DNA of 18,009 nt. Origin: Pseudomonadota bacterium (lineage in GTDB: Bacteria > Myxococcota_A > Polyangia > Polyangiales > Polyangiaceae). Made by a program: the position numbers and the translations under genes. This document shows, one piece after another, positions 1 to 5,800 of the stretch (position 1 is its first letter; every line of letters starts with the position of its first letter). Where the stretch lies: assembly GCA_023402175.1 (NCBI GenBank), contig JAEXCN010000047.1, forward strand, positions 1 through 18,009, written 5' to 3'. The notes beneath the pieces were generated by a model that did not search any database, was not told the origin of the DNA, and was given only the letters and a program-made list of their open reading frames with translations.

Positions 1-240
1 GGCGACGTTCGTGTCCCGGTCCTCGCGCGAGAAGCCGAGCCCCTTCGACAGGTGCGTCCGGACGACGTCGCCGTCGAGCAGCTCGACGCGCTTGCCGAGC
101 CGGACGAGCTCTGGCGCAAGCGCGCTCGCGATCGTCGTCTTGCCCGCGCCGGACAGCCCGGTGAACCAGACGACGACGCCTCTGTCGTGGAGCGCACGAT
201 CGCGGCGTGATACGTTGGTTTGGGTAGAGGATTTCGTCAT
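1..240 (-). CDS. cysC: Adenylylsulfate kinase (APS kinase), partial, C-terminus beyond the left edge
   Basis: APS kinase phosphorylates adenylylsulfate to PAPS in the cytoplasm during sulfate assimilation. The reading frame stays open from an ATG at 240 to base 1, giving the first 80 residues. Visible are the Walker A loop GLSGAGKTT (residues 28-36) and the family signature LDGD at 55-58 followed by LGFSREDRDTN at 68-78, which binds the APS substrate. A full CysC is about 180-200 residues, so over half is missing; a larger CysNC-type fusion is unlikely because the kinase starts at the N-terminus. The gene is divergent from the XRE-cupin regulator, and the operator-like site at 247-263 lies only 6 bases before the ATG, so repression by that regulator is a reasonable inference. 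No obvious Shine-Dalgarno is seen, and the leader may be very short. Confidence 0.93.
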   Translation of the reverse strand, partial: MTKSSTQTNVSRRDRALHDRGVVVWFTGLSGAGKTTIASALAPELVRLGKRVELLDGDVVRTHLSKGLGFSREDRDTNVA

Positions 241-246
241 AACAGG

Positions 247-263
247 CACGTGTTCACTATAAT
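247..263 (-). promoter_or_regulatory. Operator-like site A, cysC/regulator divergent promoter
   Basis: On the minus strand the site reads ATTATAGTGAACACGTG. It matches site B at 989-1005 (ATTATGATGAACACGTG) at 15 of 17 positions. On the plus strand the same bases hold a perfect TATAAT at 258-263, which could be the -10 of the regulator gene; on the minus strand TATAGT serves as a possible -10 for cysC. No convincing -35 is visible in either direction. A protein bound to the CACGTG part would cover both promoters. The role as operator is inferred from duplication at two sulfur-gene promoters and from the neighbouring HTH regulator. Confidence 0.6.
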
Positions 264-942
264 GGAGATGACGTTGGCGGCACGCAAGCGCAATGTGGGG
301 CGATCGTCGAACGAGGAGACTTCGGCACGTGGTGGTGCGGCACGCGTCGAGGAGCGGTCCTCCGACACTCTCGGCGACGATGTCGGCGCGGCCGAGCTCG
401 GACGCCGCGTGGCGGAGAACCTGCGGCACAAGCGAAAGCTCCGTGGAATGTCGCTCGACGATCTCGCGAAAGCTTCCGGTGTGAGCCGCGCAGCGCTCTC
501 CCAGGTGGAGACCTGCAAGACGAACCCCACCGTCGGCCTCCTCTGGAAGATCGCGGTCGGTCTCGGCATTCCCTTCGCCGATCTGCTCGGGCAGCCGAAG
601 ACCGGGGTCACGGTGCTCCGGCGCGGCGAAGCGCAGATCCTCCGCTCGCTCGACGGAAAGCTCGAGAGCCGGCCGCTCACGCCGGCCGGGGCCTCGCCGC
701 TCGTCGAGATCTACGAGCTTCGTCTCTCGGCGCGGGGCACGCACTCGTCCGAGCCGCATGCGGCGGGTACGCACGAATTCGTGATCGTGCTCTCGGGATC
801 GCTGAGGCTTCACGTCGATGGGGAGCAGCTCGATCTGATGGCGGGCGATACCGTCTCGTTCGCCGCGGACCGTGCTCACGCCTACGAAAACCCCGGGTCT
901 TCCGAGGCGCGCTATCACAACGTGATCCTCTACGAGCGCTGA
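262..942 (+). CDS. XRE-family HTH regulator with C-terminal cupin domain (SutR-like)
   Basis: A cytoplasmic DNA-binding regulator of about 226 residues. From codon 262, a polar tail of some 45 residues precedes an XRE helix-turn-helix (bases about 400-595), with RVAENLRHKRKLRGMSLDDL, then ASGVSRAALSQVE and TNPTVGLLWKIA. A cupin domain follows (about 720-935) with HAAGTHEFVIVLSGSL and GDTVSFAADRAHAYEN, retaining the His and Glu of motif 1 and the His/Asn of motif 2. This HTH plus cupin layout is that of E. coli SutR (YdcN), a sulfur-utilisation regulator, and fits the flanking cysC, ABC transporter and cobA. The ligand of the cupin is unknown. Start uncertain: the frame is open from a TTG at 220; ATGs lie at 262 and 268, but TATAAT at 258-263 overlaps the first, so 268, a TTG at 274 (GGAG 6 bases upstream) or a GTG at 295 may be the true start. 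Confidence 0.88.
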   Translation: MEMTLAARKRNVGRSSNEETSARGGAARVEERSSDTLGDDVGAAELGRRVAENLRHKRKLRGMSLDDLAKASGVSRAALSQVETCKTNPTVGLLWKIAVGLGIPFADLLGQPKTGVTVLRRGEAQILRSLDGKLESRPLTPAGASPLVEIYELRLSARGTHSSEPHAAGTHEFVIVLSGSLRLHVDGEQLDLMAGDTVSFAADRAHAYENPGSSEARYHNVILYER

Positions 943-987
943 CCGGAGCACCGGCTCTCGAGGCCGCTTGTCCAGCGACGCGGTGTC

Positions 988-1008
988 TATTATGATGAAC
1001 ACGTGTTC
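988..1008 (+). promoter_or_regulatory. Operator-like site B with promoter of the ABC transporter/cobA operon
   Basis: A -10-like TATTAT (988-993) runs into GAACACGTGTTC (997-1008), a perfect 12-bp palindrome. The 17-bp core 989-1005 repeats site A. A weak -35-like TTGTCC lies at 968-973 but with only 14 bases of spacing. The site sits in the 60-base gap between the regulator stop and the ABC ATPase gene. Bound protein would block RNA polymerase at the -10 and start site. That it is the regulator's operator is inference. Confidence 0.6.
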
Positions 1009-1941
1009 GCGACGACGAAGTGGCTCGGCGCTCCGGCGGTGTCCCGGACGGACGCTCCGGCGGTAACGTCGATCGAGCAGCGTAGGCCGAATCCCGTCTC
1101 GCACCTCGCGACGGCAGCCCTCGAAGGCGTGAGCCTGGAATACGAGGGCGGGACGACGATCCTCTCGGATGTCTCCATCGAGGTCGCGCCGGGAGAGGCC
1201 CTCTGTCTCGTCGGCCCGTCCGGTGGCGGAAAATCCACGATACTGAACCTCCTGGCGGGGCTCGTGAAGCCGACACGCGGGCGCGTCCTCTTCGACGGCG
1301 CTCCGGTCGAGGGGCCGAGCCCGGAGCGCGCCGTCGTTTTCCAAGACGCGGCGCTGTTCCCGTGGCTCACGCTCGAGAAGAACATCGCGTTCCCGCTCGA
1401 GGTCGCCGGCGTGCCGAAGGCGGAGCGCGCCGAGCGCGTCGACGAGCTGCTTCGGCTCGTTCATCTCTCCCGCTTTCGTGCGTCGTACCCGCACCAGCTA
1501 TCCGGCGGAATGCGCCAGCGCGGAGCGATCGCCCGTGCGCTCGCGACCCGACCGCGGATGATCCTCTTCGACGAGCCGTTTGCGGCGCTCGATGCCCAGA
1601 TGCGCGAGCTGCTGCAAGGCGAAGTGGAGCGCATCGTCCGGGCGTCACGGACGACGATGGTCTTCGTCACGCACGCGATCGACGAAGCCGTGCGGCTCGG
1701 CGATCGCGTCCTCCTCATCGGCACGCGTCCGGGACGTGTCATTGCCGAGGTGCACGTCGATCTGGCGCGCCCGCGGCGAACCGCTCAGGACGTACAGGCC
1801 ATCCGCGTCGCGCAGCGGATCGCCGACGAGATCCGAGCCGAGGTCGAAAAGGTCGCGAGAGAGGAGGCGGACGGTGCGTGGGGCAATACGAGCAAGCGTG
1901 ACGGCGGCGATCCTCGTCGCCATCTGGGCCGCGGCATCTGA
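1003..1941 (+). CDS. ABC transporter ATP-binding protein, SsuB/TauB/NrtD type
   Basis: This is the ATPase subunit of an importer of the sulfonate/taurine/nitrate family; it would act at the inner face of the cytoplasmic membrane with the permease encoded next. Numbering from 1003: Walker A GPSGGGKST (71-79), Q-loop VFQD with Gln114 followed by ALFPWLT, signature LSGGMRQR (166-173), Walker B MILFDEP (186-192), H-loop His224 in VFVTHAID. All catalytic elements are intact. The substrate cannot be told from the ATPase; the sulfur-gene context favours organosulfonates or sulfate esters. The GTG at 1003 lies inside the CACGTG palindrome and could give a leaderless message; an in-frame GTG at 1039 is the alternative. 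The 3' end overlaps the permease gene by 68 bases, adding a non-conserved Arg/Gly-rich tail. Confidence 0.9.
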   Translation: MFATTKWLGAPAVSRTDAPAVTSIEQRRPNPVSHLATAALEGVSLEYEGGTTILSDVSIEVAPGEALCLVGPSGGGKSTILNLLAGLVKPTRGRVLFDGAPVEGPSPERAVVFQDAALFPWLTLEKNIAFPLEVAGVPKAERAERVDELLRLVHLSRFRASYPHQLSGGMRQRGAIARALATRPRMILFDEPFAALDAQMRELLQGEVERIVRASRTTMVFVTHAIDEAVRLGDRVLLIGTRPGRVIAEVHVDLARPRRTAQDVQAIRVAQRIADEIRAEVEKVAREEADGAWGNTSKRDGGDPRRHLGRGI

Positions 1942-2626
1942 GCTCGCGCGGAGCGCGCTGTTCCCCGGGCCGCTCGAGGTGGCGCGTGCGCTCGCGAGCG
2001 CCGTCGCCCAGGGCACGCTTGGTCACGCAGTGCTGGTGAGCACCGTGCGTCTCGTTGTCGGTTACGTCGTCGCGCTCGCGATCGGCGTGCCGCTCGGGCT
2101 CGTGCTCGCGCGTGTCCCGACGGTGAAGCGAGCGCTCGGGCCGCTTCTCCTCGGGCTCGCGAGCGTGCCGTCGATCTGCTGGCTTCCCCTCGCGATCGTC
2201 TGGTTCGGTCTCTCCGAGGCGGCGATCCAGGTCGTGATCGTCCTCGGCGCAGCGCTACCCGTGACGCTCGCGACGGAGAGCGCGGTCCGCCAGCTCCCGC
2301 CGACGATCGAGCGCGCGGCCCGCACGATGGGCGCAAGCGGCGCGACGTTGCTCTTCCGCGTGCTGCTGGCCGCGGCGCTTCCCGGGATCCTGACGGGCGC
2401 GAGGATGGGCTGGACGTTCGCGCTCCGCTCGCTGATGGCCGGTGAGCTCCTGTTCGTCTCGGGCGGGCTCGGCCAGCTGCTCGAGACCGGCCGTGACCTC
2501 GCCGATACGGCGCTCGTCCTCGGTGTCGTCGTCGTCATCGTCGCGCTCAGCCGCGCGAGCGAACGTCTGCTCTTCGGTCCGATGGAGCGCCTCGTGGCGC
2601 GTCGCTGGGGAACGGTGGCCTCATGA
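1874..2626 (+). CDS. ABC transporter permease, SsuC/TauC/NrtB type
   Basis: Inner-membrane subunit (250 residues) of the same importer. Five to six hydrophobic segments are visible, including TAAILVAIWAAASELA near the N-terminus, VVGYVVALAIGVPLGLVLA, and ALVLGVVVVIVAL near the C-terminus. The cytoplasmic EAA-type loop AARTMGASGATLLFRV, followed by LPGILTGARMG, is the contact with the ATPase. The start is the GTG at 1874, preceded by GGAGG at 1863-1867 (6-base spacing), inside the ATPase gene. The longer open frame upstream from 1580 is an out-of-frame shadow of the ATPase. The stop overlaps the cobA start (ATGA), so the genes are probably translationally coupled. No periplasmic substrate-binding protein gene is found in the window. 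Confidence 0.9.
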   Translation: MRGAIRASVTAAILVAIWAAASELARSALFPGPLEVARALASAVAQGTLGHAVLVSTVRLVVGYVVALAIGVPLGLVLARVPTVKRALGPLLLGLASVPSICWLPLAIVWFGLSEAAIQVVIVLGAALPVTLATESAVRQLPPTIERAARTMGASGATLLFRVLLAAALPGILTGARMGWTFALRSLMAGELLFVSGGLGQLLETGRDLADTALVLGVVVVIVALSRASERLLFGPMERLVARRWGTVAS

Positions 2627-3441
2627 TGGACGGAACGATCTCACGCACGGCGCCCCGTGGGCGCGTGTTCCTCGTCGGCGCGGGCCCGGGGGATCCCGAT
2701 CTGCTCACGCTGCGCGCGCATCGCATCCTCACGAGCGCGAGCATCGTCGCGTACGACGAGCTCGTCGGACCGGAGATCCTCGCGCTCGTACCCGAGCGGG
2801 CCGAGCGCATCGCGGTCGGTCGAAGGAACGGCACGTGCCCGAACGCGCCTTCGATCCATCCGGCCGTGCTCGAGCGCGCGCTCGCAGGGCTCGACGTCGT
2901 GCGGCTGAAGGGGGGTGACCCGATGATCTTCGGCCGTGGAGGGGAAGAAGCAGCGGAGCTCGCGGCGCTGCGCATCCCGTTCGAGGTCGTCCCGGGCATA
3001 AGCGCTGCGCTCGGCGCTGCGTCGAGCACGGGGATCCCGCTCACGCATCGTGACGCCGCTTCGAGCGTGACGTTCGCCACCGCTCACCTGCGGGAAGGAT
3101 CGACGGCGGAGATCGAATCGCTGTCGGAGCGCGTTCCGCCTCGAGGCACGCTCGTTCTCTACATGGGATTGTCGACGCTCCGCGAGGCCGCGAGCCGTCT
3201 CGTCGAGGATGGCCGCGCGCCGGAGACACCTGCGTGCGTCGTCTCGCACGCGACATTGCCGGACGAGCGCGTCGTCGCCGCAACGCTCGCGACGCTCGCA
3301 GACGCCGTCGACGAGGCCGCACTGCCGACGCCTGCGCTCGTCATCGTCGGCGATGTCGTCGCTCGTCGCGTGGTGCCGTCGATGCGGCTCGTGCACGAAG
3401 GGCTCGCGCAGCCGATCGTCCGCGAAGTGCAGCGAGGATGA
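2623..3441 (+). CDS. cobA: Uroporphyrinogen-III C-methyltransferase (SUMT)
   Basis: Cytoplasmic enzyme that transfers two methyl groups from S-adenosylmethionine to uroporphyrinogen III, making precorrin-2, precursor of siroheme (cofactor of sulfite and nitrite reductases) and of cobalamin. At 272 residues it has single-domain SUMT length, not the CysG fusion. Motifs: VFLVGAGPGDPDLLTLRA (15-32), VAYDELVGPEIL (42-53), RLKGGDPMIFGRGGEE (94-109, SAM-binding loop) and VVPGISAALGAAS (122-134). The ATG at 2623 overlaps the permease stop; another ATG follows at 2626. Its place as third gene behind site B suggests that siroheme supply is controlled with sulfur uptake. The next steps are encoded by the minus-strand gene at 4255-4836. 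Confidence 0.95.
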   Translation: MMDGTISRTAPRGRVFLVGAGPGDPDLLTLRAHRILTSASIVAYDELVGPEILALVPERAERIAVGRRNGTCPNAPSIHPAVLERALAGLDVVRLKGGDPMIFGRGGEEAAELAALRIPFEVVPGISAALGAASSTGIPLTHRDAASSVTFATAHLREGSTAEIESLSERVPPRGTLVLYMGLSTLREAASRLVEDGRAPETPACVVSHATLPDERVVAATLATLADAVDEAALPTPALVIVGDVVARRVVPSMRLVHEGLAQPIVREVQRG

Positions 3442-3555
3442 TGCGCGCTGCCCGCAAGTGATCCTCGCCCTGGATCGTGAGCGACGCGGATCAATCCGAT
3501 CCTCTACGGCTGCATCGCCTCGAAATGCCGCGGATTTCTCAGGTGCCTCGGGAGT

Positions 3556-3569
3556 GGGCCGCTCGGCCC
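3556..3569 (+). terminator. Short GC hairpin between cobA and lipoprotein gene
   Basis: GGGCC GCTC GGCCC forms a 5-bp stem with a 4-base loop in the 150-base gap after cobA. No T-run follows. It could be a weak terminator of the sulfur operon or part of the next gene's leader; nothing else recognisable is seen in this gap. Confidence 0.25.
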
Positions 3570-3591
3570 GTCTCGTGCAATCCTCGAGAAC

Positions 3592-4203
3592 ATGCGCAAA
3601 GGCCACATCGCTCGCTTGCTCTTCACGATGTCTGCCGTCGCCGCTGCCGGAGTCTGGGCTGCGTGTGGGGGTTCCGATGGTCAGGACGTTGTCCAGACGG
3701 ACGCCGGCTCCGACACAGGAGGCGGTGACAGGGACAGCGGTGGGGACCAGAACGATTCCGGTGATCACGCCGACAGCGGGCCGAAGGACTCCGGCGCCGA
3801 CGTGGAGATCTACGACGCCGGCGAGCCGAACGTCCTCGACGGCGGTGACGTCGAAGGCGGCATCCCGTGCGTCGTCGGTGGCGAGCTCGAAGAGGAGCCG
3901 AACGACACCGCGCTGCTCGCCAACGAGCTTCGTCCCACGCGCTGCGGCGTCATCAAGATCGATGCGCTCGATGCCGGAGAGAAGGACTATCTCACGTTCA
4001 CGCTCGGCGATGCCTCGACGAACTTCTTCCTGCAGTACGCAGGGAACGTGAAGGTGATGGTCGAGACCGACGGCTCGGCGCCCGTCGACATCACGCAGGG
4101 CTCGCCGAAGCTCGACTTCAGGAAGGGCCAGCCCTACTTCGTCGAGGTCACGTCGAAGGACAACAAGCAGCAGGTCTGGCGCGTCACGCTGTTCGAGAAG
4201 TGA
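3592..4203 (+). CDS. Exported lipoprotein with Asp/Gly/Ser-rich linker, function unknown
   Basis: A 203-residue protein with a lipoprotein signal: MRKGHIARLLFTMSAVAAAG, then VWAAC, placing the lipidated cysteine at residue 25. It is followed by CGGSD and about 45 residues of Asp/Gly/Ser repeats (DAGSD, GGGDRDSGGDQNDSGD, ADSGPKDSGAD), a surface-tether type common in myxobacterial lipoproteins. The C-terminal 120 residues form a compact domain with EEEPNDTALLANEL, a Cys pair (CVVG and RCGVI), DYLTFTL and FVEVTSKDNKQQVWRVTLFEK. The EPND start and the strand pattern recall bacterial pre-peptidase C-terminal-like beta domains; that is only a resemblance. It is convergent with the siroheme gene and shows no link to the sulfur genes. 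The 3' end is extended by a 20-base tandem repeat. Confidence 0.8.
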   Translation: MRKGHIARLLFTMSAVAAAGVWAACGGSDGQDVVQTDAGSDTGGGDRDSGGDQNDSGDHADSGPKDSGADVEIYDAGEPNVLDGGDVEGGIPCVVGGELEEEPNDTALLANELRPTRCGVIKIDALDAGEKDYLTFTLGDASTNFFLQYAGNVKVMVETDGSAPVDITQGSPKLDFRKGQPYFVEVTSKDNKQQVWRVTLFEK

Positions 4204-4240
4204 TCACGCTGTTCGATGCGTGATCACGCTGTTCGATGCG
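4201..4240 (+). repeat. Two perfect 20-bp tandem repeats at the end of the lipoprotein gene
   Basis: TGATCACGCTGTTCGATGCG occurs twice head to tail (4201-4220, 4221-4240). The last 20 bases of the coding region (4181-4200) share the core TCACGCTGTTCGA, and 4241 begins a third TGATC. Each copy begins with TGA, so the true stop at 4201-4203 is followed by in-frame copies of itself out of phase by 20 bases. The junction creates the 12-bp palindrome GCGTGATCACGC (4218-4229). It fills most of the 51-base convergent gap and may act as a weak bidirectional terminator. Confidence 0.85.
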
Positions 4241-4254
4241 TGATCGCGAACGGT

Positions 4255-4836
4255 TCAGCCTGCGTGCTGCTTGAAGGCGCGCACGAGATCGGCGAAGCGA
4301 GAGGTCATCGGTGTACCCTCGCTCCGCCATTTCTCGCGTAGGGCGCGCGCGGCGTCGACCCAGTCGGACTCCGGCAGCGCCTGCTCGAGCACTTCGCGCA
4401 AGAGGCGCGAGAGGGCAGGCGCCTCGCCGGAGGAGGAGATCGCGATCGTGAAGGGCGTCCGCCGGATGACGCTCGCGGAGTAGGCCGAGCCGTTCGGCGG
4501 ATCGTCGACGGCGATCGAGAACGTGCGCGCGCGATCGGCAGCTGCGCACGCTCGCTTCTGGACGTCGGGATTCGTCGTCGCGGCGACGACGATCCACGCG
4601 CCGTCGACGTCGGTCTCTTCGAAGCCGCGCTGTTCGAGCGTGATCCGGCCCTGCTGGGACAGAGCCTCGACGGCGGGCGTCACCTCGAGCGCGACGACGC
4701 GGACCGACGCGCCCGCGTCGACGAGGTCCTGGATCTTCCGCTCGGCGACGGCACCCGCGCCGACGACGAGGACGTCTTTGCCGGAGAGGCGAAGGAAGAG
4801 AGGAAAAAGCTGCGGAGTCGGAGGCGCGTCGGACAT
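4255..4836 (-). CDS. Siroheme synthase N-terminal type: precorrin-2 dehydrogenase / sirohydrochlorin ferrochelatase
   Basis: A 193-residue cytoplasmic enzyme equivalent to the CysG N-terminal half or Met8. It oxidises precorrin-2 with NAD and probably inserts iron to give siroheme. Visible: FPLFLRLSGKDVLVVGAGAV with the nucleotide loop VVGAGAVAERK (24-34), VVAATTNPDVQKR (83-95), VDDPPNGSAYSASVIRR (110-126; Asp111 is at the position of the catalytic Asp of the family) and SSSGEAPALSRLLRE (134-148). The ATG at 4836 is chosen because conserved sequence begins just after it; the frame stays open further upstream only as a shadow of the methyltransferase gene. It complements cobA, 0.8 kb away on the opposite strand. 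It lies 28 bases after the methyltransferase stop, so it is probably co-transcribed with that cluster and not with cobA. Confidence 0.92.
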   Translation of the reverse strand: MSDAPPTPQLFPLFLRLSGKDVLVVGAGAVAERKIQDLVDAGASVRVVALEVTPAVEALSQQGRITLEQRGFEETDVDGAWIVVAATTNPDVQKRACAAADRARTFSIAVDDPPNGSAYSASVIRRTPFTIAISSSGEAPALSRLLREVLEQALPESDWVDAARALREKWRSEGTPMTSRFADLVRAFKQHAG

Positions 4837-4864
4837 CGGCGGACAGTGTTGCACGGCGCGGCGA

Positions 4865-5800
4865 TCAGCCGGAGCGATACGGAACGCCGATCGCGTCGAG
4901 GCGCGAGCGTGCCGTCGCGATCGCCAGGTCGCCGATGTCACAACCGGCGAACCTGCGCCCGGCCGCGGCCGCGGCGACGAGCGTCGTGCCCGATCCGCAA
5001 AAGGGGTCGAGGACGAGCGAGCCGACGTCGCTCGTCGCGCGGACGATGCGGTCGAGCAGCTTGAGCGGTTTCTGCGTCGGATAGCCGGTCGTCTCTGCGC
5101 GAAGTGGAGTGTTGGCCGCCATCGAAGGGCAATCCGTCCACACGCTGCCGATCGCGCGCCCCTCGTCGGCGTAGTAGCGGTAGGTCTTCTTGCCGACGAT
5201 GCGATCGCGATAGCGCCGACCGTCGGCGTCGACGTTCGTGAAATGCATTTCGAGGCTCGTCGCCGCGAACGGCGCCCGAAGCGTCGGGTCCTTCGCGTTC
5301 CAGATGGGCTCCGCGCCCCGTGCGTAGAGGAGGATCGTCTGGTGGCTCGCGCCGGGGCCCGTCCGGCTCTTGCTCCCGTTACCGGGCACCCAGATGACCT
5401 CGCCGCGGAAGCGCCTCGCCCCGAAGACGCGATCGCAGACGAGCTTCGCCTCGTGGACGGCGCGGTGATCGAGATGCAGCCACAAGGTCCCGCGTGGTGA
5501 GAGAGCGTCGCGAACGACGGCGATGCGCTCCTCGAGCCACGACAGATACGCGTCGAGCGACGGCCACGTGTCGTCGTAAGCAACGGGCCCGCGTGCGCGC
5601 GACGAGCCGCGCTCGATGCGTGCGCCGAAGGTCTTCTCGACCTTGAACGGCGGATCGAGATACGCGAGGTCGACGCTTCCGGGCGCGACGAAGTCTCCGA
5701 GGCGCTTCGCGTCGGCGTGGACCAGGATGTTCGCGCCGGTCTTCGCTGTCTCGGCGGACGGCGCCTCGGCGTGTGCCTCAGCGGCTGGGTGTGTTCGCAT
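4865..5800 (-). CDS. Site-specific DNA methyltransferase, beta class (amino-methyltransferase), orphan
   Basis: A 311-residue enzyme that methylates an exocyclic amino group of adenine or cytosine in DNA. The catalytic motif IV, VDLAYLDPPFKVEKTF with DPPF at 49-52, comes before motif I, LVLDPFCGSGTT (Asp265 onward), which binds S-adenosylmethionine; this order defines the beta class. Motif X-like VHADAKRLGDFV lies near the N-terminus, and the central region (about 130-240) should hold the target-recognition part, including HFTNVDADGRRY. No restriction endonuclease or specificity subunit is adjacent, so it is an orphan in this window. The base modified and the recognition site cannot be read from the sequence. 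The start ATG at 5800 lies inside the end of the MepA-like gene (23-base overlap). Confidence 0.9.
   Translation of the reverse strand: MRTHPAAEAHAEAPSAETAKTGANILVHADAKRLGDFVAPGSVDLAYLDPPFKVEKTFGARIERGSSRARGPVAYDDTWPSLDAYLSWLEERIAVVRDALSPRGTLWLHLDHRAVHEAKLVCDRVFGARRFRGEVIWVPGNGSKSRTGPGASHQTILLYARGAEPIWNAKDPTLRAPFAATSLEMHFTNVDADGRRYRDRIVGKKTYRYYADEGRAIGSVWTDCPSMAANTPLRAETTGYPTQKPLKLLDRIVRATSDVGSLVLDPFCGSGTTLVAAAAAGRRFAGCDIGDLAIATARSRLDAIGVPYRSG

Noticed and set aside
1580..1873. Upstream extension of the permease frame
   Set aside because: It is Ser/Arg-rich shadow sequence inside the ATPase gene; GTG 1874 has a good ribosome-binding site and leads into the first membrane segment.
2831..2836. 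Further CACGTG hexamers (inside cobA, near 326, 5576 and 11585) as extra operator copies
   Set aside because: They lie in coding sequence and lack the TGAA and ATTAT parts of the motif; a hexamer alone is expected by chance.
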